Positions 28,191 through 35,768 of a stretch of DNA of 64,000 bases are shown piece by piece (the stretch's first letter is position 1; each line of letters opens with the position of its first letter). The translations under genes and the position numbers were made by a program. Below the pieces are notes generated by a model. The model was not told the DNA's origin, did not search any database, and saw only the letters and a list, made by a program, of their open reading frames with translations. The stretch is from the NCBI RefSeq assembly GCF_025264625.1, contig NZ_CP093313.1, positions 2,976,001 to 3,040,000 on the forward strand, read 5' to 3'. This DNA is from Occallatibacter riparius (lineage in GTDB: Bacteria; Acidobacteriota; Terriglobia; Terriglobales; Acidobacteriaceae).

Positions 28191-28892
28191 ATGATTGACC
28201 TCAAGAATGTAGAACGCAGTTACAAGACCGGACACACCGAGACGTGGGTGTTGCGCCGCGTCGGCCTCACCATCAATGAGGGCGAGTTCGTGACCGTCAT
28301 GGGACCCTCCGGAGCAGGGAAGTCATCGCTCCTGAACGTGCTTGCCCTGCTCGATGACGGCTGGTCAGGCGAGTATTGGTTCGGCGGCACTGCGGTGCAC
28401 GCGCTTAACCGCAAGCAGCGCGCGGATCTAGCGCGACAGCGCATCGGCATGGTCTTCCAGAGTTATCACCTGCTCGACGATCTCACGGTTGCTGAGAACA
28501 TCGATCTTCCGCTCTCCTACAAGAACCTCGCCGCGAAGCAGCGTGCCGGCATGGTGGCCGACATTCTCGATCGTTTTCAGATCGTGGCCAAAAAGGATCT
28601 CTTTCCCAATCAGCTCTCCGGCGGCCAGCAGCAGCTTGTCGGCATCGCGCGCGCCGTGGTTCACGCGCCGTCATTGTTGCTCGCCGATGAGCCTACCGGC
28701 AACCTGCACTCTACGCAGGCACGCGAAATCATGGAGCTGTTCCGCGAACTCAACAAGCAAGGTACCACTATCGTGCAGGTCACGCACTCTGAGGAAAATG
28801 CCCGCTACGGCTCGCGCATTCTCGAACTCCACGACGGATGGCTCACCAAAGACATTGCCGTCGATTCTCCAGTTGTCACGGGGGCCCAGTGA
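28191..28892 (+). CDS. MacB/LolD-type ABC transporter ATPase (second)
   Basis: 233 aa. Motifs are complete: Walker A GPSGAGKSS, Q-loop MVFQSYHLL, signature LSGGQQQLVGIARAV, Walker B LLLADEPTGN, H-loop VTHSEENAR. It is clearly a paralogue of the 12030-12749 ATPase but diverged, for example LVGIARA where the first has RVAVARA. Its stop overlaps the likely GTG start of the TolC-like gene by four bases, tying the ATPase to the outer-membrane component. Two ATPases flanking six permeases suggest more than one transporter is assembled from the locus, sharing adaptor and channel; this is inference. Confidence 0.94.
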   Translation: MIDLKNVERSYKTGHTETWVLRRVGLTINEGEFVTVMGPSGAGKSSLLNVLALLDDGWSGEYWFGGTAVHALNRKQRADLARQRIGMVFQSYHLLDDLTVAENIDLPLSYKNLAAKQRAGMVADILDRFQIVAKKDLFPNQLSGGQQQLVGIARAVVHAPSLLLADEPTGNLHSTQAREIMELFRELNKQGTTIVQVTHSEENARYGSRILELHDGWLTKDIAVDSPVVTGAQ

Positions 28893-30946
28893 AAGACGAT
28901 CGAAATCAGAAAGCATTCGACACGCAGATGAATTGCCGCACTCATGTTCCTATGCGCACGCGCCTGCAGGCCGTGCTTGCCATTCTCCTTCTGCAGGCTA
29001 ATTTGGCGTTGGCTTTTGAGCCCGCGCCCGCCCAGCAATCAACTCAGGCGCCGCCTGCTGTTGCGCCCGACACGCCTGCGCCCACGGCGACTACGGCGCC
29101 GGCGACGCAGCCAACGCTCGCGCAGACCATGCAGCAGCAGGCTGCTGTGCCGCCGCAACAACCGTTTTATGTGGAACTCCCGCATTCGCGGAAGCCGTTC
29201 TCTCCATACAGGCCCAGCACGGCGCCCGAGTTGAACCTCGCCAATTCGCCGCGTCTGCAAAACCTCATGCGCGACGGCAAGCTCTACATCTCGCTGGACG
29301 ACGCGATTGCTCTTGCGATTGAAAACAACCTCGATCTGGCCTACTTCCGTTACAACTTCCCCATTTCCCAAACAGACTATGCGCGTACCAAGGCCGGCGG
29401 CAGCGCAAATGGCGTCAATACGGGGATTGTGCAGTCATCCACGCAGGGTGGTTTTTCCGGCGGCAATTCAGGTGGCGGTGGTAGCAGTGGCGGCGGTGCG
29501 GCTGCGGGAGCAGGCGGCATCGTCACCTCCACGCTGGGTGCCGGAACTGCGGTCCCCTCATTCGATCCCTTCATCAACTTCAAAGGGTTCGTGGACCACA
29601 ATGTCACCCAGGAGGCAAATCAATCTCAGGTCGGTGTCCCTCTCTTCAAAGAGAATACGATTGAGGGTTTGGTGTATTACACCCAGTCATTTCCGCTGGG
29701 CACAAACGTGAACATTAATTACCAGGGCGAGCGCCTCACCAACAATAGCCCCTACTTTGCCATTAATCCCGAGCTCTTTTCAAATTTCCAGTTTGTACTT
29801 TCGCAGCATTTACTGGCCGGCTTTGGATTCGCGACGAATCGTCGCTACATGCAGATCGCGAAGCAGAATATGCAGATCACTGATCTGGCCTTTCGCCAGC
29901 AGGTGATTGCGACGGTCACGCAAGTCGAGAACATCTATTGGGACCTTGTGAATGCCTATCAGGACGAGCAGATCAAGGAGAATCTGCTGGCGTTTTCGCA
30001 GAAGACTCTGTCCGACGACCAAAAGCAACTTGAGCTTGGCGCCATTCCCGCGATGCAGGTCATGAAGGACGGATCGGACGTTGCTACCAGCGAGGGCGAT
30101 CTTACAGTGGCGCGCGCCACGCTGCGTCTGAATGAACTCCTGATGAAAAACGCGATCACCAAGACCGACGATCCGACCATTGCCGTGATGCCGGTGATCC
30201 CTCTCGATACCAAGGGTCCGGACAATCCCAACGCAACGAAATCGATTGACGACCTGATTGCCCAGGCCGAAAAGAAGCGCCCCGATGCCGCCCAGGACGA
30301 GATCGCAATGCAAAAGGCGGCGCAGAATCTGCAGTCCATCAAAAGCACCCTGCTCCCGACATTGGACGCCTATGGTGTGTATGCGGGATCGGGAACGGCC
30401 GGAGAGAAGAATCCAAACTGCCATCTAGGCGCGGATCAATGCGCTTCGGATGTCCCCCCGGGGTTCGGCGACATGTTCAAAAACACCTTCAACTACACCG
30501 CGCCTGAATATCAATTCGGCATCAATCTGCAGATCAATCTGCGCAACCGCCAGGCCAAGGCCGATCAGTTCAGAACCGTCTTGGAGTATCGGCAGACACA
30601 GATCACATTCGAGGAGCAGAAGAAGACTATCCGCTTCGACGTGCGCAACTCGCAGTTCGCCTTGCAGCAGGCGCAGGCCCGCGTAGACGCAGCACAGAAG
30701 TCGAATGATCTGGCGCAGCGTACATTTGACATCACCAAGGAGGAACAGAAGCTCGGAGCCAAGTCCAACTACGACACGCTGGTCGCGCAGCACGCGCTGG
30801 CCATCACCCAGTCCGCTCTCGTGGCTGCAAAGACCGAGTATGAGAAGCGTAAAGTGGACATCGATCGCGCCACTGGCGAGACTTTGGAACGCATGGGTGT
30901 TTCGATCGATGATGCCAAAACAGGGGTCGTCTCGCATGCGCCGTAA
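28889..30946 (+). CDS. TolC-family outer-membrane efflux channel
   Basis: 685 aa from the GTG at 28889, which overlaps the ATPase stop (GTGA). ATG codons at 28928 and 28952 are alternatives; the signal peptide itself starts MRTRLQAVLAILLLQANLAL at 28952. The mature protein begins with a Pro/Ala/Gln-rich region, then the OEP-domain pattern: YISLDDAIALAIENNLDLAY, a Gly/Ser-rich insertion (about 200-230), helices TQVENIYWDLVNAYQDEQIK and AQARVDAAQKSNDLAQRTFD, and the end LGAKSNYDTLVAQHALAITQ. Typical TolC proteins have about 450-500 residues, so this one is enlarged mainly by the N-terminal and central insertions. It completes a tripartite pump with the adaptor at 10647. Confidence 0.9.
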   Translation: MKDDRNQKAFDTQMNCRTHVPMRTRLQAVLAILLLQANLALAFEPAPAQQSTQAPPAVAPDTPAPTATTAPATQPTLAQTMQQQAAVPPQQPFYVELPHSRKPFSPYRPSTAPELNLANSPRLQNLMRDGKLYISLDDAIALAIENNLDLAYFRYNFPISQTDYARTKAGGSANGVNTGIVQSSTQGGFSGGNSGGGGSSGGGAAAGAGGIVTSTLGAGTAVPSFDPFINFKGFVDHNVTQEANQSQVGVPLFKENTIEGLVYYTQSFPLGTNVNINYQGERLTNNSPYFAINPELFSNFQFVLSQHLLAGFGFATNRRYMQIAKQNMQITDLAFRQQVIATVTQVENIYWDLVNAYQDEQIKENLLAFSQKTLSDDQKQLELGAIPAMQVMKDGSDVATSEGDLTVARATLRLNELLMKNAITKTDDPTIAVMPVIPLDTKGPDNPNATKSIDDLIAQAEKKRPDAAQDEIAMQKAAQNLQSIKSTLLPTLDAYGVYAGSGTAGEKNPNCHLGADQCASDVPPGFGDMFKNTFNYTAPEYQFGINLQINLRNRQAKADQFRTVLEYRQTQITFEEQKKTIRFDVRNSQFALQQAQARVDAAQKSNDLAQRTFDITKEEQKLGAKSNYDTLVAQHALAITQSALVAAKTEYEKRKVDIDRATGETLERMGVSIDDAKTGVVSHAP

Positions 30947-30994
30947 AATGTCAGAAGTATCCGTAAAGAAGAGCGGCGCAGTGGGAGGCTAGCC

Positions 30995-32362
30995 ATTCCA
31001 AGTAAGCAACCGAAAATCCGCGTTCTGGTAGCCGACGATCAACCGCACATCCTCGAGGCTGTAGAGTTGCTCCTGCAGCCTCAGGGGATCATTGTCGATT
31101 GCGTCCGCTCGCCGCAGCTAGCTCTTGAAGCGCTAGGCCAAACCGACTACGATGTACTGCTCATCGACCTCAATTACACGCGCGACACGACCTCCGGGCA
31201 GGAAGGTCTCGACCTTCTGGCCCGCATCCAGGAGATGGACTCGCGCCTCCCTGTGATCGTGATGACAGCCTGGGGCAACATCGACCTGGCTGTCGAAAGC
31301 ATGAAGCGCGGAGCACGCGATTTCATCCAGAAGCCGTGGGAGAACGAGCGACTCATCAGCCTCATCAAGGTCCATGCCGAACTGCACCAGGCCTTGCGCC
31401 GCGCCCGCCAGCTTGAGTTGGAGAACCGCCTTCTGCGCGCCGAAGGCATGCCGGAATTTGTTGCCAGCGCTCCTTCCATGCAGCCGGTACTCGAGCTCAT
31501 CGCTCAGGTTGGCCCGTCGGACGCCAACGTGCTTATTACCGGTGAGCACGGCACCGGCAAAGAAATCGTCGCCAAGCTCCTGCACGCTGCATCGCCGCGC
31601 TCGCGCATGCCATTGGTCGCGGTGAACGCCGGCGGATTGCCTGAAGGCACGTTCGAGAGTGAGATCTTCGGCCATGTCAAGGGTGCATTCACTGACGCCC
31701 GCACTGACCGCATCGGCCGCTTCGAACTCGCCAACAACGGCACGTTGTTCCTCGACGAAATCGCCAACGTCCCTATGCGTCAGCAGGCCAAGCTGCTCCG
31801 CGTACTTGAGACCGGAGAACTTGAGCGCGTCGGCTCATCGCAAACGCGCCGCGTCGATGTTCGCGTGCTCTCCGCAACTAACGCCCAACTTCACGAAGAG
31901 GCTGTGGCCGGCAATTTCCGCGAAGATCTTCTCTTCCGTTTGAACACGGTGGAGATTCATCTCCCCGCGCTGCGCGATCGCCGCGAAGACATCCCGCTGC
32001 TGGCGGTGCACTTCCTCAATCGCAGTCGCGCGCGCTATCGCAAGCAGGTCACCGGCTTCTCGTCCGCCGCGATGCAGCAGATGATGCAATATGCGTGGCC
32101 GGGCAATGTTCGCGAGCTCGAGCATACAGTCGAGCGCGCAATCCTGCTCTGTCGCACAGATGAGATCGACCCATCGAATCTGGCCATCTCAACGGCGCGT
32201 GCCACTACACCCTCTTTCGATAATATGAGCATCGACGAAGTCGAGGCTCTTCTGATCCGCAAAGTGCTTCGCCGTTGCGACGGCAACATCTCGCAGGCTG
32301 CCGACGTGCTGGGGCTCAGCCGCGCCGCACTATATCGTCGTATCGAAAAATATGGCCTCTGA
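30995..32362 (+). CDS. NtrC-family sigma-54-dependent response regulator, apparent ATT start
   Basis: 455 aa if initiated at ATT 30995. The receiver needs the acidic pair in IRVLVADDQPHILEAVELLL, encoded at about 31016-31069. No ATG, GTG or TTG exists in frame between the preceding stop (30944) and TTG 31067, which would remove that pair. ATT 30995 has GGGAGG (30983-30988) six bases upstream, an ideal ribosome site. The phosphoacceptor is Asp in DVLLIDLNY and the conserved Lys is in DFIQKPWEN. The AAA+ domain has Walker A ITGEHGTGKE, the loop GAFTDA (canonical GAFTGA) and Walker B LFLDEIAN. A Fis helix-turn-helix ends the protein (NISQAADVLGLSRAALYRRI). It should activate a sigma-54 promoter, perhaps that of this locus. 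Confidence 0.88.
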   Translation: MPSKQPKIRVLVADDQPHILEAVELLLQPQGIIVDCVRSPQLALEALGQTDYDVLLIDLNYTRDTTSGQEGLDLLARIQEMDSRLPVIVMTAWGNIDLAVESMKRGARDFIQKPWENERLISLIKVHAELHQALRRARQLELENRLLRAEGMPEFVASAPSMQPVLELIAQVGPSDANVLITGEHGTGKEIVAKLLHAASPRSRMPLVAVNAGGLPEGTFESEIFGHVKGAFTDARTDRIGRFELANNGTLFLDEIANVPMRQQAKLLRVLETGELERVGSSQTRRVDVRVLSATNAQLHEEAVAGNFREDLLFRLNTVEIHLPALRDRREDIPLLAVHFLNRSRARYRKQVTGFSSAAMQQMMQYAWPGNVRELEHTVERAILLCRTDEIDPSNLAISTARATTPSFDNMSIDEVEALLIRKVLRRCDGNISQAADVLGLSRAALYRRIEKYGL

Positions 32363-33692
32363 GCGGAAGCCGCGCAGGCGCCGCCCACGCTCTGCGGTGC
32401 GGCGGGCGTGGCTCTTCTGTTTCTGGCTCTCACTGCCGGGACTGCTGTTCGCGAGTATTCTTCTTTACCAACAGAAGCTCAGCACCGGCGCGGCGATCCT
32501 GATCGCATGCTCGCTTCTGCTCTATCTCGTCTTGATCGCCGCGGCACTGATCGAGTCTCTCGTGCGCCCGTTGCAGACCCTGTCGAATGTCGTTGCGTCC
32601 ATGCGCGAGGCCGACTACTCATTCCGCGCACGTGGAGCGGGCTCGCCCGACGCTCTGGGCGAACTCGCCACGGAAGTCAACCTCCTTGCTGACCTGCTTC
32701 AGAAGCAGCGCGTCCGCTCCCTCGAGGCTACTGCGCTCCTCGCTCGCATTCTCGAAGTCATGCACGCACCGCTCTACGCGTTCGATCGCGAAGACGTACT
32801 GCAGCTCGTGAACACGGCAGGAACACAGCTTCTGAACAGACCCTACGCGCGGTGCTTCGGGCACTCGGCACAGGAGCTTGGCTTGGAAGATCTGCTCAAA
32901 TCAGCTGACCAGACGATACATTCCTTCGGCGACAAGGGCACTCGCTGGCTGCTCCGCAAAACGTCATTCCGTCAGGAGGGAATCCCTCATACACTGCTCT
33001 TGCTCGCGGATGTCAGCGTGCCCCTGCAGGAAGAGGAGCAGGCAGCGTGGAAACGGCTCATCCGCGTGCTGGGGCACGAACTTTCCAATTCGCTAGCGCC
33101 GATTAAATCCATTGCCGGCAGCCTGCTCGCGCGCGTCGATGCAATGGATGGCGACCCCGACACCATGCGCGATTTCCGGCGCGGCCTTGGTGTGGTAGAA
33201 AATCGCGCTGATTCGCTGCACCGTTTTGTGCAGTCCTATCGGCTCCTTGCGCAATTGCCGCCGCCGCACCTCAAATCCGTTTCGCTGCATCGCCTTCTTG
33301 AGCAGGTCGTCTTGCTCGAGCAGCGCCTTTCCGTTGTGCTCGAGGCGGGCCCTCCCATTACTCTGCACGCCGACCCGGATCAACTCGAACAAATGTTCAT
33401 CAACCTGCTCGCCAACGCGGTGGATGCCACAGTCGCCAACAATGCGCAATCCGTACACGTCGGATGGCGCGTTGCCGATTCCGCTGCCTGGGTCACCATT
33501 GAAGACACAGGTATGGGCATTGCGAACACCGATAATCTGTTCGTGCCTTTCTATACCACAAAGCCTAAGGGCAGCGGCGTGGGCCTGGCTCTGGCACAGC
33601 AGATCGCCCGCGCCCATGGCGGTGAGATTCGCCTTGTAAATCGAGAAGGAGACGAAGGCGCACGCGCGACGGTCCGGCTTCCCATAGCCTGA
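32352..33692 (+). CDS. Membrane sensor histidine kinase (NtrB/NtrY-like)
   Basis: 446 aa, overlapping the response-regulator gene by 11 bases, so they are a cognate pair. A basic N-terminus precedes two membrane helices (LFCFWLSLPGLLFASILLY, GAAILIACSLLLYLVLIAAA) with almost no periplasmic loop, so it probably senses in or near the membrane. A HAMP linker follows (LVRPLQTLSNVV to about 110), then a PAS-like domain (APLYAFDREDVLQLVN). The kinase core has the H-box RVLGHELSNSLAPIKS, N-box INLLANAVDATVA, G1 IEDTGMGI and G2 GSGVGLALAQQ. It ends the efflux locus four bases before a convergent gene, with no space for a terminator. Confidence 0.93.
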   Translation: MASERKPRRRRPRSAVRRAWLFCFWLSLPGLLFASILLYQQKLSTGAAILIACSLLLYLVLIAAALIESLVRPLQTLSNVVASMREADYSFRARGAGSPDALGELATEVNLLADLLQKQRVRSLEATALLARILEVMHAPLYAFDREDVLQLVNTAGTQLLNRPYARCFGHSAQELGLEDLLKSADQTIHSFGDKGTRWLLRKTSFRQEGIPHTLLLLADVSVPLQEEEQAAWKRLIRVLGHELSNSLAPIKSIAGSLLARVDAMDGDPDTMRDFRRGLGVVENRADSLHRFVQSYRLLAQLPPPHLKSVSLHRLLEQVVLLEQRLSVVLEAGPPITLHADPDQLEQMFINLLANAVDATVANNAQSVHVGWRVADSAAWVTIEDTGMGIANTDNLFVPFYTTKPKGSGVGLALAQQIARAHGGEIRLVNREGDEGARATVRLPIA

Positions 33693-33696
33693 TGAG

Positions 33697-34545
33697 TCAG
33701 TTCTGGCCGGAAGATTTGCGCCAGGATTCCAGCAGTGGCACCACATCTTTCGAGTTCGCTGCTGCCCCCTCTACAAACCCGAACGTGCCGTGAATCGCCA
33801 TCTCTTTTGCGCTCAGAAGGAAGCCTCCTAGCGCCGCGCGGGCCAACGCGCTACCTGTGCTGATGCGCTTCACGCCGATCGCCGAAAGCTCCGCCGCGCT
33901 CAGCCGCATTGCCGGCATCCCCGCCAGCACATTCACCGGCCGATCCACCGACCCTACTACCGCCGCGATGTCTTCTCTGCTCGTGAGCCCCGGCGCATAG
34001 AGAACATCCGCGCCGGCCTCCTGGTACGCCTGCAGCCGGAGAATCGTGTCCTTCAGATCGGGCCGGCCATGCAGAAAGTTCTCGGCCCGCGCCGTCAGCG
34101 TAAAGGTGAACGGCAACGCCCGTACAGCCTCTGCTGCAGCCTGAATGCGCTCTCTTGCCTGCTCCAGCCTATAAATTGGATCCGCCTCATTCCCCGTCGC
34201 ATCTTCAATCGATCCGCCCGCGAGCCCTTGCCCTGCGCCCATGCGAATCGTCTCTGCAACAGTCTCAGGAGAGTCTCCGAAGCCGTTCTCCAGGTCGGCG
34301 CTCACCGGCAGATCCGTCGCAGCCACCAGGTCCGCTACGTGCGCCATCATCGCATCGCGTCCCACTGCGCCATCAACAGTGCCGCGCGAAAACGCATAAC
34401 CTGCGCTCGTAGTTGCCAGCGCTTCGAAGCCAAGTTGCGCGAGCATGCGCGCCGTTCCCGCATCCCACGGGTTCGGAATGATGAATGCCCTATCGCGCTC
34501 ATGCAGCGCGCGAAACCTCTCTGCTTTTACCGCTTGCGTCACCAT
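33697..34545 (-). CDS. Isocitrate lyase/PEP mutase-family enzyme
   Basis: 282 aa. The TIM-barrel family signatures are visible: AFIIPNPWDAGTARMLAQLG at the N-terminus, the metal-binding segment LPVSADLENGFGD, GGSIEDATG and FTLTARAENFL. Members cleave or form C-C or C-P bonds in 2-oxo acid phosphonates, oxaloacetate or 2-methylisocitrate. The KKCGH catalytic loop of isocitrate lyase is absent, as in the PEP-mutase and oxaloacetate-hydrolase branches, so the substrate is not determined. It starts six bases after the NIPSNAP gene on the same strand and is probably co-transcribed with it. Confidence 0.85.
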   Translation of the reverse strand: MVTQAVKAERFRALHERDRAFIIPNPWDAGTARMLAQLGFEALATTSAGYAFSRGTVDGAVGRDAMMAHVADLVAATDLPVSADLENGFGDSPETVAETIRMGAGQGLAGGSIEDATGNEADPIYRLEQARERIQAAAEAVRALPFTFTLTARAENFLHGRPDLKDTILRLQAYQEAGADVLYAPGLTSREDIAAVVGSVDRPVNVLAGMPAMRLSAAELSAIGVKRISTGSALARAALGGFLLSAKEMAIHGTFGFVEGAAANSKDVVPLLESWRKSSGQN

Positions 34546-34551
34546 GACAGC

Positions 34552-35007
34552 TCACCCGTTCTGTTTCATATGCGATGGACGATGAATGGTCCCTTCGACA
34601 CCTTCTACAAACGTCCGCTCCTCTCGCAGAATAAAGCGCAAATGTTGCGCCGTCGAGAAGTTCTCCATTGCTTCGCGATCCTCGCGCAGCCGCTGCCGAT
34701 AAGCCTCGTATTCCGCAAGGCTGGCAAACGAGATTAGGCCCCAAGCAATGTCATTGGTGCCTTCGCGAGGCAGAAAATAGCCGACCAGGTCGCCGCCGCA
34801 GCGCGGAATGATGCGTCCCCAGTTCTCGGCATATTTCTGGAACGCTTCGCGCTGGAATGGATCGATCTGGTAGCGGATGAAACACGTGATCATCATGCGG
34901 GTTCTTGCCTCCGGGTACGCCGTAGTGCCGTCGAGCGCCTGCGCTATCGCGGCGACGGCCACGCCACCTAACACCGCGCGTCTTGTGAGTGGCGCTGCTG
35001 TTGCCAT
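34552..35007 (-). CDS. NIPSNAP-family protein
   Basis: 151 aa. Residues 38-140 match the NIPSNAP ferredoxin-like fold: [60 protein letters not shown]. The N-terminus contains a hydrophobic stretch after twin arginines ([18 protein letters not shown]) that could be a Tat-like signal. However, an internal ATG pair near 34897 begins exactly at the fold and would give a cytoplasmic protein of about 115 aa. Members of the family are small dimeric proteins with unclear function. It heads the operon with the PEP-mutase-like enzyme and is divergent from the ArsR-type regulator at 35060 (52-base gap). Confidence 0.82.
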   Translation of the reverse strand: MATAAPLTRRAVLGGVAVAAIAQALDGTTAYPEARTRMMITCFIRYQIDPFQREAFQKYAENWGRIIPRCGGDLVGYFLPREGTNDIAWGLISFASLAEYEAYRQRLREDREAMENFSTAQHLRFILREERTFVEGVEGTIHRPSHMKQNG

Positions 35008-35059
35008 GCCGCCAGTATCCTCTCTTGCCCTGTAGCGACACTTCGATTACGGTAAAACT

Positions 35060-35764
35060 ATGAATGCAGATGTCCCCGTAGATGCCGCTGTCTCGCGTAT
35101 CGCGGCTGCCATCGGCGAGCCGGCGCGCACTCGCATGCTCTACTGCCTCCTCGATGGCCGCGCTCGCACCAGCACGGAACTGGCCATCATCGGCGAAGTC
35201 ACTCCGCCAACTGCCAGCACGCATCTCAATCGCCTCAAGGCCGATGGCCTGGTGACCGCGCACGTCCAGGGAAGGCATCGCTACTACACCCTCGAGAGTG
35301 CTCACGTGGCCCGTGCTCTTGAAGCTCTGAGCGTCATCGCCGGCCGTCCTGCGAGGGAGTTTCAGCCGAGCACGCCAACGCGCTACCGTCTCGCGCGCAG
35401 TTGCTACGACCATCTCGCTGGCCGCATCGGAGTTGCGGTCTTCGAGCGCATGCGCGCCAATGGCTGGCTCCGCGGCATAGCGGCCGACGCCGCCAACAGC
35501 TACGACCTGACTCACGATGGCTCCTCCGCGATCGCTGCCATGCGGATCGACCTCGAGCAGGCCCGCGGGCAGCGCCGCCGTTTCGCATATGGCTGCCTTG
35601 ACTGGAGCGAGCGGCGGTTTCACCTTGCCGGGGCGCTCGGCGCCGCTCTGTTTAAATCATTTCTTCAGTGCAGATGGTTGGAACGCGATCTCGATTCGCG
35701 CGCCCTCGTAGTCTCTGCTGCGGGTCGCCGCGAGTTGCGCAGCCGATTCAATGTGGAGTGTTGA
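35060..35764 (+). CDS. ArsR-type winged-helix regulator with C-terminal extension
   Basis: 234 aa. The N-terminal 90 residues are an ArsR-type winged helix: AAIGEPARTRMLYCLLDGRA, recognition helix TPPTASTHLNRLKADGLVTA, and wing GRHRYYTLES. The remaining 140 residues form an extra domain with three conserved-looking Cys (RSCYDHLAGRIGV, YGCLDWSERRFHLAG, LQCRWLERD); this long form is more like the family of larger ArsR-like repressors than the metal sensors. It is divergent from the NIPSNAP/PEP-mutase operon over 52 bases, so it probably regulates that operon. The inducer is unknown. Confidence 0.88.
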   Translation: MNADVPVDAAVSRIAAAIGEPARTRMLYCLLDGRARTSTELAIIGEVTPPTASTHLNRLKADGLVTAHVQGRHRYYTLESAHVARALEALSVIAGRPAREFQPSTPTRYRLARSCYDHLAGRIGVAVFERMRANGWLRGIAADAANSYDLTHDGSSAIAAMRIDLEQARGQRRRFAYGCLDWSERRFHLAGALGAALFKSFLQCRWLERDLDSRALVVSAAGRRELRSRFNVEC

Positions 35765-35768
35765 TGCC

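Noticed and set aside
31067..32362. TTG 31067 as the start of the sigma-54 activator
   Set aside because: It would delete the first beta-strand and the acidic pair of the receiver, while in-frame upstream codons encode exactly those residues.
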